A DNA stretch of 64,000 nucleotides from JBDRCC01 sp043822065 [NCBI: archaeon] (lineage in GTDB: Archaea > Undinarchaeota > CAZHTU01), in contig JBDRCC010000001.1 in NCBI GenBank assembly GCA_043822065.1, forward strand, positions 19,332-83,331, in the 5' to 3' direction. Each line of letters begins with the position of its first letter. Within the stretch, counting starts at the first letter, position 1. The position numbers and the translations under genes are program-made. Shown in pieces: positions 58,853 through 64,000 of the stretch. The notes beneath the pieces were generated by a model. That model searched no databases. It saw nothing but the letters and a program-made list of their open reading frames with translations, and had not been told where the DNA came from.

Positions 58853-59482
58853 ATGAACAAAAAACAGCTTGAAATTGCACTCTCAAAGTTAGAGGGATTT
58901 GAAGAGCCGGTAGAGGGGCTTGAGCAGTACAGGACGCCTGGCTCTGTTGCCGCGGACATGCTCCATACTGCGTATATGCAGGGTGACATAGCCGGCAAGA
59001 CCGTCGCTGACCTTGGCTGCGGCACTGGGGTGCTTGCAATAGGTGCAGTCCTGCTTGAGGCAAAGAAAGTTTACGGAGTAGACATTGAGCCTGACGCCAT
59101 TGAGCTTGCTGTTTCGAATGAGAAGAGGGCTCTTGGAGAGCGGAGGATAGAGTGGATGCTCGCGCCAGTCGATGAGTTTGAAACGAAAGTCGACACTGTC
59201 GTCCAGAACCCTCCATTTGGGATTAAGGAGCGGCACGCAGACACTGTTTTCCTGGAAGCGGCGCTGAAGACGGCGAAAGTCATCTACACCATCCACGACG
59301 GGAACGAGGATACCCGAAAGTTTATAAACAATCATGTCAAATCATTAGGAGGCGCCGTATCCTGGGTCAAGAGGCTTGATTTTGAGCTTCCCAGGACATT
59401 GGAGCACCACAGGCTGGAGCTTACGCGCATTCCTGTTGACCTTTATAGGGTGGTATCTCATGAAACTGAAAAAAATCGATGA
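58853..59482 (+). CDS. METTL5-like N6-adenine rRNA methyltransferase
   Basis: 209 aa from ATG 58853; an upstream in-frame extension overlaps the divergent gene and its promoter and is rejected. Motif I ADLGCGTGVLAIGAV, VYGVDIEPDAIELA, and the catalytic NPPFG of N6-adenine methyltransferases. In eukaryotes METTL5 methylates one adenine of 18S rRNA; archaeal homologues are inferred to act on 16S rRNA. Its 3' end overlaps rpoL by 23 bp. Confidence 0.88.
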   Translation: MNKKQLEIALSKLEGFEEPVEGLEQYRTPGSVAADMLHTAYMQGDIAGKTVADLGCGTGVLAIGAVLLEAKKVYGVDIEPDAIELAVSNEKRALGERRIEWMLAPVDEFETKVDTVVQNPPFGIKERHADTVFLEAALKTAKVIYTIHDGNEDTRKFINNHVKSLGGAVSWVKRLDFELPRTLEHHRLELTRIPVDLYRVVSHETEKNR

Positions 59483-59705
59483 TTCGGATGGAATTTTGAA
59501 GGTGGAGATGGAGGGCGAGGACCACACGCTTGCAAACCTGCTCAGGGATGAGTGCAAGGGGTCCGTAGTCTCTTACAGGGTGGCGCACCCGCTGACCAGC
59601 AGCCCGGAGATAACTGTCAAGGACAAGAACGCCAAGAAGGTCCTGGCTGAGGCGGCTAAGAGCATCCAGTCGCTCTGCAAGGAATTCAGCTCAAAGTTCA
59701 AATAA
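59460..59705 (+). CDS. rpoL: DNA-directed RNA polymerase subunit L (Rpo11)
   Basis: 81 aa from ATG 59460. LKVEMEGEDHTLANLLRDEC and VSYRVAHPLTSSPEITV match the Rpo11/RPB11 fold that dimerises with Rpo3 to start polymerase assembly. The stop shares its last base with the next start (TAATG). Confidence 0.95.
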   Translation: MKLKKIDDSDGILKVEMEGEDHTLANLLRDECKGSVVSYRVAHPLTSSPEITVKDKNAKKVLAEAAKSIQSLCKEFSSKFK

Positions 59706-60160
59706 TGAGGGTTGTCGTCGACAAGGCAACTACGCGGGTTTTTGGAGAGGTTTGGGAGATTGTTGTTGGCTTAGGCCTTGCTTTCGTGCTTTATGCGGGC
59801 ATGTCGTTCGCGTTCCACACCCCGGTCCCCCTGACTGCGGTCGTATCGGACAGCATGGAACCAAATTATTATAAAGGGGATATGTTAGTAGTATATGGCA
59901 GTAGCTACGGCGTCGGGGATGTCGTAGTTTACGAAAATCCGAGGACAAGCCTTCCCATCGTCCACCGGGTGGTAAACGTGACTGACGATGGCAGGTTCAT
60001 CACAAAGGGGGACAACAACCCCCAGGATGATGTTTCCTCAGGGATAACCCCTGCGCCCGTCGGCGAGGAGAGCGTCCTTGGGAAGTCCGTCCTCCGGGTG
60101 CCGTACCTCGGCTGGATAAAAATCCTGTTCATGCGGTACGTGCTGGGATTCAAGGTCTAA
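59705..60160 (+). CDS. Signal peptidase I (archaeal S26B type)
   Basis: 151 aa with an N-terminal membrane anchor (EIVVGLGLAFVLYAGMSFAF). Catalytic Ser in VVSDSMEPNYYKGDM, His in PIVHRVV (in place of the bacterial Lys) and the GDNNPQDD acidic box. It removes signal peptides from Sec substrates such as the surface proteins at 45952-47337 and 53869-58803. Ends with a second hydrophobic segment. Confidence 0.93.
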   Translation: MRVVVDKATTRVFGEVWEIVVGLGLAFVLYAGMSFAFHTPVPLTAVVSDSMEPNYYKGDMLVVYGSSYGVGDVVVYENPRTSLPIVHRVVNVTDDGRFITKGDNNPQDDVSSGITPAPVGEESVLGKSVLRVPYLGWIKILFMRYVLGFKV

Positions 60161-60161
60161 A

Positions 60162-60491
60162 ATGGGAGTGGTCTTTTGCGACAAGTGCGGAAGCGTGATG
60201 TACCTGGAAGGCAAGCGCCTCAGGTGCAGGAAGTGCAAGAGCTTTAAGATTGTCAGCAGGCAGGGCAAGGAAAAGGACTTCGTGATAAAGCAGGAAGTAG
60301 TCCACAACCCGAACGAGGATGTTTATACCGTCAAGGAGGAGGGGGCTCTCCCGACAACGAAAGCCGAATGCCCGGAGTGCAGCCACGAGACGGCATACTA
60401 CTGGTTCGAGCAGACGAGAAGCCTTGATGAGCCGAGCACCAGGTTCTTCAGGTGCCTGCAGTGCAAGAACACGTGGAGAGAGTATTCTTAG
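60162..60491 (+). CDS. Transcription elongation factor TFS
   Basis: 109 aa, two zinc ribbons: CDKCGS/CRKCKS at the N-terminus and CPECSHETAYYW ... CLQCKNTW at the C-terminus. The acidic hairpin RSLDEPSTRFFRC carries the D-E pair that stimulates RNA cleavage by stalled polymerase. It begins 1 nt after the signal peptidase gene. Confidence 0.95.
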   Translation: MGVVFCDKCGSVMYLEGKRLRCRKCKSFKIVSRQGKEKDFVIKQEVVHNPNEDVYTVKEEGALPTTKAECPECSHETAYYWFEQTRSLDEPSTRFFRCLQCKNTWREYS

Positions 60492-60514
60492 AATAGCGAC
60501 GGTAGACCAAGATA

Positions 60515-60525
60515 GATTTATAAGC
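60515..60525 (+). promoter_or_regulatory. TATA box of the second operon half (to pcn and deoxyhypusine synthase)
   Basis: GATTTATAAGC; the mRNA start would be near 60545, just before an AGGTGAT ribosome site (60548-60554) and ATG 60558. Confidence 0.5.
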
Positions 60526-60557
60526 TATAGATTCTTTAGGTGATAATAGGTGATAAA

Positions 60558-60782
60558 ATGGTAAGGCGAATCGAACACAAGAGTGTCTGGGTCGGACTTT
60601 CAGTGGGAGGCGCCCTCTCGATTGTGATAGGCGTGCTTTGGTTCATATTCACGATTGCGGGCAAACTGCTCGAGACAATGAGGCAGGATTGGATAGCTGC
60701 GCTCGTCATAATCGTGCTCGGCATGCTTGCAGTTGTGATAGGCGACACCGTCCTGATGAAGAAAGAAGCAGAAGGAGCATGA
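60558..60782 (+). CDS. Small two-helix membrane protein
   Basis: 74 aa. Two membrane helices (WVGLSVGGALSIVIGVLWFIF and WIAALVIIVLGMLAVVIGD), charged ends. Start ATG 60558 is favoured by AGGTGAT at 60548-60554 over an in-frame GTG 18 nt upstream. Function unknown. Stop overlaps the next start (ATGA). Confidence 0.75.
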   Translation: MVRRIEHKSVWVGLSVGGALSIVIGVLWFIFTIAGKLLETMRQDWIAALVIIVLGMLAVVIGDTVLMKKEAEGA

Positions 60783-61078
60783 AGCCATTTTTGGAAGCTT
60801 ATTCAAAGACAGACGCACGGGACGGCAAAAAGGTCCAGATTATCGGGAGGATTGAGAAAGCCAATGGAGGATTCTCCCTGAAGGCTGAAAAGTCCAGTAA
60901 GCCCCTTATTTTTGCCCAAAAGCCGCAAAAGCTAGAAAACATGGAGCTGGTGCGGGTTTTTGGCACAGCCGCCGCAGGCGGGATAAAGGTTGATTTTGTC
61001 CAGGATATGGCTGGCCTTGACCTAGATAAATACTTAAAGGTAAAAGCCCTTGAGGAGTTGAGCAAAAATGAGATCTAA
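60779..61078 (+). CDS. Small OB-fold-like protein of unknown function
   Basis: 99 aa. Strand-rich pattern KVQIIGRIEKANGGFSLKAE and LVRVFGTAAAGGIKVDFVQD looks like a small OB fold; it lies in an operon with pcn, so a nucleic-acid role is possible. No family assigned. Overlaps the next gene by 11 bp. Confidence 0.65.
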   Translation: MKPFLEAYSKTDARDGKKVQIIGRIEKANGGFSLKAEKSSKPLIFAQKPQKLENMELVRVFGTAAAGGIKVDFVQDMAGLDLDKYLKVKALEELSKNEI

Positions 61079-61289
61079 AGCGGTTTTGGTTGGAACTGCT
61101 CTGCTTTCTGCAACTGCTTTTGCACAGGAGGAGGGTTCGGCCGCGCCGGACGCCAATCTCCCGGCACTGGTAGGCAGCGGATTTGGGCAGATAGTTACTG
61201 GAAGCGTTGGTCTCAAGCTGAGCGTGGTGTTCCTCGTGCTGATTGGATTCGCAGTGGGGTACTACCTCGCGACAAGCGGGAAGATATAA
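61068..61289 (+). CDS. Small membrane-anchored exported protein
   Basis: 73 aa. Signal-like N-terminus (KAVLVGTALLSATAFAQEE), a short Ala/Pro-rich stretch, then a membrane helix LSVVFLVLIGFAVGYYLAT. Not recognised. Conserved position before pcn cannot be judged from one genome. Confidence 0.65.
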   Translation: MRSKAVLVGTALLSATAFAQEEGSAAPDANLPALVGSGFGQIVTGSVGLKLSVVFLVLIGFAVGYYLATSGKI

Positions 61290-61296
61290 TCATAAG

Positions 61297-62034
61297 ATGT
61301 TTGAAGCGAAATTAAAAGAGGCAAAGCTGATGAAGCAGAGCATAGATGCTGCTTCCCAGCTGATAAGCGAGACGTCACTTAGCATCAGGAAGGACGGTAT
61401 CGAGATGACCGCCATGGACCCGGCTAACGTCTCCATGGTAAGCTTTTTCATAGATGCGAAGGCTTTTGAGAAATACAATCTGGACAAAGACCTGAGCATT
61501 GGCGTCAGCATGGAAGACCTGACGAAAATCCTCAAAAGGGTGAAGGCTGACGAAGCCCTTGAACTGACATTAGCAAGCGAAAACAGGCTTGAGATAGGCA
61601 TGGGCAAGAGAAAGTTCAACATACCCCTCCTGGACCTCGGGGACAAGCAGACGAAGAAGCCAGACCTGGCATTCCCGGCTGCGGCTGAGATTAAGACCGG
61701 CGCTTTCGCAGATGCAATCTCAGATGCGGAGATTGTCTCCGACGCAGTCACGTTCGAAGCCTCCAAGACGGAGCTGAAGCTGACGGCGGAAGGGGACGGG
61801 CGGAAGGTCGAGATACTGCTCGATGGCAAGTCGGACGACGTTATCAAAATCGTGGCAGATTCTGAGGCGAGGTCCATTTTCCCGCTTGACTACCTCAAGA
61901 AGATGCTGAAGGGGGTTTCGATTGCGGAAACCGTGAACATCCAGCTGGGGAAGGACTACCCGCTGAAGCTCTCGGTCCGCGACGAGAACTTCCAGATGAG
62001 TTATATTCTCGCACCCAGGATAGAGAACGAATAG
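61297..62034 (+). CDS. pcn: DNA polymerase sliding clamp (PCNA)
   Basis: 245 aa from ATG 61297. Two-domain clamp: MFEAKLKEAKLMKQSIDAAS, ISIRKDGI-like LSIRKDGIEMTAMDPANVSM, LDLGD connector region, and the C-terminal YLKKMLKGVSIAETVNIQLG, ending LAPRIENE. Homotrimeric ring for replication; binds ligase and others. A longer upstream reading frame overlaps the previous gene and lacks homology. Confidence 0.96.
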   Translation: MFEAKLKEAKLMKQSIDAASQLISETSLSIRKDGIEMTAMDPANVSMVSFFIDAKAFEKYNLDKDLSIGVSMEDLTKILKRVKADEALELTLASENRLEIGMGKRKFNIPLLDLGDKQTKKPDLAFPAAAEIKTGAFADAISDAEIVSDAVTFEASKTELKLTAEGDGRKVEILLDGKSDDVIKIVADSEARSIFPLDYLKKMLKGVSIAETVNIQLGKDYPLKLSVRDENFQMSYILAPRIENE

Positions 62035-62043
62035 GGGGGACAG

Positions 62044-63075
62044 ATGAACAGGACAAAAGAGGATTACCTTGTGGAAGAAGTGAAGCACATTGACATCAAG
62101 AAGCACAATGTCATAAAGCTCCTCGACGAGATGGGGGACACCGCGTTCCAGGCGAGGAACATGTCACGGGCGGCGAAGATATACGACCGGATGCTTGCTG
62201 ACAAGGACTGCTCTGTAATACTCTGCCTTGCCGGCTCGATTTTCAGCGCAGGGCTGAAGAAGGTAGTCTATGACCTGATTGACAGCAACATGGTGGATGC
62301 CATAGTCTCCACCGGGGCGATAATAGTCGATCAGGACTTCTTTGAGGGGCTCGGGTTCAAGCACTACAAGGGCACGCCCATGAGCGACGACAACGAGCTC
62401 AGGGAGCTTCACATTGACAGGATTTATGACACTTACATAGACGAGGACGACCTCAGGGTCTGCGACATGACCGTCGCTGAGATTGCAAACTCGCTCCAGA
62501 AGAAGCCATACTCCTCAAGGGAGTTCATCCGCGAGATGGGAAGGTACCTCGTCGAGAACAAGAAGGGCAAGGGCTCGGTCGTCAGGATAGCGTACGAGAA
62601 AAAGGTCCCGATTTTTGTCCCGGCGTTCTCTGACTGCTCGGCAGGGTTTGGCCTGGTCCACCACCAATGGAACAACCCGGGAAGCCACATGACAATAGAC
62701 TCTGCAAAGGACTTCCTCGAGCTCACGAAGATAAAGATTGAGAGCAAGGAAACCGGCATATTCATGATAGGCGGGGGCGTCCCGAAGAACTTCACCCAGG
62801 ACACCCCGGTCGCGGCGGACATCCTAGGAAAGGAGGTCCCGATGCACAAGTACGCCATCCAGATTACTGTCGCCGACGAGAGGGACGGCGCGCTCTCCGG
62901 CTCGACTCTCAAGGAGGCAAACTCCTGGGGCAAGGTCGACCTGGCGTTTGAGCAGATGGTCTATTCGGAGGCAACGATTGCGATGCCGCTGATAGCGGCT
63001 TACGCCTACCACAAGAAGAGCTGGAAGAAGAGGCCTCAGAGAAAATACGGCGAGATGCTAGACTCAGCCAAGTAG
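62044..63075 (+). CDS. Deoxyhypusine synthase family protein (paralogue 1)
   Basis: 343 aa. Conserved DHS fold motifs: LAGSIFSAGLKKVVYDLIDS, VSTGAIIVDQDFFEGLG, FVPAFSDCSAGFGLVHHQ, MIGGGVPKNF, and the active-site stretch GALSGSTLKEANSWGK with the catalytic Lys in SWGK. The length and N-terminal sequence resemble the long DHS-like branch found in bacteria and some archaea, in which members may act in polyamine metabolism. It follows pcn by 9 bp and overlaps the convergent paralogue by 12 bp. Confidence 0.85.
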   Translation: MNRTKEDYLVEEVKHIDIKKHNVIKLLDEMGDTAFQARNMSRAAKIYDRMLADKDCSVILCLAGSIFSAGLKKVVYDLIDSNMVDAIVSTGAIIVDQDFFEGLGFKHYKGTPMSDDNELRELHIDRIYDTYIDEDDLRVCDMTVAEIANSLQKKPYSSREFIREMGRYLVENKKGKGSVVRIAYEKKVPIFVPAFSDCSAGFGLVHHQWNNPGSHMTIDSAKDFLELTKIKIESKETGIFMIGGGVPKNFTQDTPVAADILGKEVPMHKYAIQITVADERDGALSGSTLKEANSWGKVDLAFEQMVYSEATIAMPLIAAYAYHKKSWKKRPQRKYGEMLDSAK

Positions 63076-64000
63076 CGCTGCTGCGACGAACGGGAACGTC
63101 AGCGTCGCGTCGGCTTCGACGAGGACGCTGTTCTTTTTGTTTTTGAGCTTGTTCCAGCTGACCGCCTCCTTTGGATGGGCGCCGGACAGCGAACCGTCAT
63201 ACTGCGTCCCTGTCGAGAGGTAAATTGCATAGTCGAGCCCGTCGCGCAGGATGGCTGCGCCGATTAGGTGGTGCTTTGAAATGCCGCCGCCGAGGACTAC
63301 GCCTGCGATTTTGTCAGGGCCCAGCACGAGCTGGTAGAACCGGTTCAGGTCGGTGGTGGTGTCGACAATCAGCGGCTCCTTCTTGTTCTGGTTGAAGAAG
63401 AACAGGTGGTCGCCCATCGCGCCGTCGACAAAGCCCGGGCAGAAGATTGGTATGCCGTTCTTTGATGCCTGGCAAAGGACAGAATGCTTATCAGTGAGCT
63501 TTTTGCCCATCCTAAAGATGTATTCGCTCGCAGGAATCAGCTTTTTTTCGGAGTATATTTCTTTTATGAAGGCATTATGCCAGTCCTCAAAGTCGCAGTA
63601 GTGCTTGTCCGGGACATAGATGTTTCCAAGGCGGTTCATGGAGTTTGCCTTGACTTCCGCGTCGTCAGCCTCAAAGTCCCCGAGAAGGAATGGGCTCATG
63701 GTCTTGATGACGTCCTCCTCGATTGCGCCGGTTGTGGTAACGATTGCCGTAATGAGCTTTTTTTCGCAGAGCTGGGCGATAATCTCCCTAAGCCCGCTCG
63801 AGACCATGTTTGAGGTGCAGGTCAGGAAAATCGCGCATTTTTCCTTCTTTATTTCATCGACAAGCTCGCAGGCGCGCCCGAGCTCGGACGCCTGGAAGCC
63901 GAGGCGCTTGAACCTGCTGGCGTAGCCGCCAAGGAGGGTCGGGTCAAATCCTTTTATCTTGTCCAGGCTGGCAATGTCTATGCTCCCGCTTGATTTTTTC
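63064..64000 (-). CDS. Deoxyhypusine synthase (paralogue 2), 5' end beyond window
   Basis: At least 311 aa; the frame is open to the window edge, so the start lies outside. It reads GGYASRFKRLGFQASELGRA near the visible N-terminus, FLTCTSNMVSSGLREIIAQL, VTTTGAIEEDVIKTM, FCPGFVDGAMGDHLFF and VVLGGGISKHHLIGA. The active-site region is GSLSGAHPKEAVSWNK, with Asn replacing the usual Gly before the catalytic Lys. Its closeness to canonical archaeal DHS makes it the likely modifier of aIF5A. Confidence 0.88.
   Translation of the reverse strand, partial: KKSSGSIDIASLDKIKGFDPTLLGGYASRFKRLGFQASELGRACELVDEIKKEKCAIFLTCTSNMVSSGLREIIAQLCEKKLITAIVTTTGAIEEDVIKTMSPFLLGDFEADDAEVKANSMNRLGNIYVPDKHYCDFEDWHNAFIKEIYSEKKLIPASEYIFRMGKKLTDKHSVLCQASKNGIPIFCPGFVDGAMGDHLFFFNQNKKEPLIVDTTTDLNRFYQLVLGPDKIAGVVLGGGISKHHLIGAAILRDGLDYAIYLSTGTQYDGSLSGAHPKEAVSWNKLKNKKNSVLVEADATLTFPFVAAALLG

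Noticed and set aside
60638-60778. Extension of the OB-fold-like gene upstream
   Set aside because: It is an out-of-frame overlap of the two-helix membrane protein gene; the ATGA junction at 60779 gives a better start.

Overview
The window is archaeal chromosome. The evidence is mevalonate-pathway and archaeol-lipid genes (archaetidylserine synthase and decarboxylase, CarS, archaetidylinositol-phosphate synthase), archaeal ribosomal L1-L10-L12, Rpo11/L, TFS, PCNA, class I CCA-adding enzyme, Trm-G10, TYW1, deoxyhypusine synthase, TATA boxes about 25-30 nt before many start codons (mostly leaderless transcripts), and an intron-containing tRNA. The genome is compact: ATGA start/stop overlaps and convergent genes that overlap by 4-35 bp are common. 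The lineage cannot be fixed from the sequence. A DPANN-like or deep euryarchaeal-type archaeon with retained lipid and sugar metabolism fits; cyclic-2,3-diphosphoglycerate synthesis genes hint at, but do not prove, a thermophilic history.

Layout. 1-2.2 kb: thiolase and HMG-CoA synthase (mevalonate entry; a class II HMG-CoA reductase lies at 22.4 kb). 2.3-9.3 kb: tRNA-Pro, ACT-like protein, aldehyde dehydrogenase, AEC and MarC membrane proteins, tRNA-Arg(GCG) next to argS, PfkB kinase, tRNA-Arg(TCG). 9.4-14.7 kb: secreted serpin lipoprotein, phospholipid block, CBS protein, HtpX protease with an EF-hand. 14.7-18.2 kb: cDPG synthetase, carbamate kinase, carbamoyltransferase, intron-bearing tRNA-Arg(TCT). 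18.3-26.6 kb: membrane proteins, CCA enzyme, regulators, HMG-CoA reductase, an AT-rich Fic gene with an operator cluster, DNA ligase. 26.6-28.4 kb: ABC exporter. 28.4-36.1 kb: an AT-rich island. 36.1-41.7 kb: non-oxidative pentose phosphate operon, Trm-G10, RNase Z. 41.7-44.1 kb: a homing-endonuclease cassette inserted at the start of tyw1. 44.1-44.7 kb: hairpin-rich non-coding DNA. 44.7-64 kb: flippase, surface proteins, 2-phosphoglycerate kinase, EamA transporter, ribosomal stalk operon, alaS, a giant fibronectin-type surface protein, an information-processing operon ending in pcn, and two convergent deoxyhypusine-synthase-family genes.

Three things stand out. (1) The 28.4-36.1 kb island looks like an undescribed archaeal peptide-modification (RiPP) system: two B12-type radical SAM enzymes, one SPASM radical SAM peptide-maturase-like enzyme, a kinase-fold-like protein, an M29-type metallopeptidase, and two short peptides that share a leader-like motif and a single cysteine near the C-terminus. 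(2) A LAGLIDADG endonuclease gene has split tyw1 from its original start codon and appears to carry its own AT-rich recoded version of the first ~52 codons. (3) Two tRNA-Arg genes are followed by related ~92-104 bp cargo-free insertions that end in a second copy of that tRNA's own 3' end and supply its CCA.
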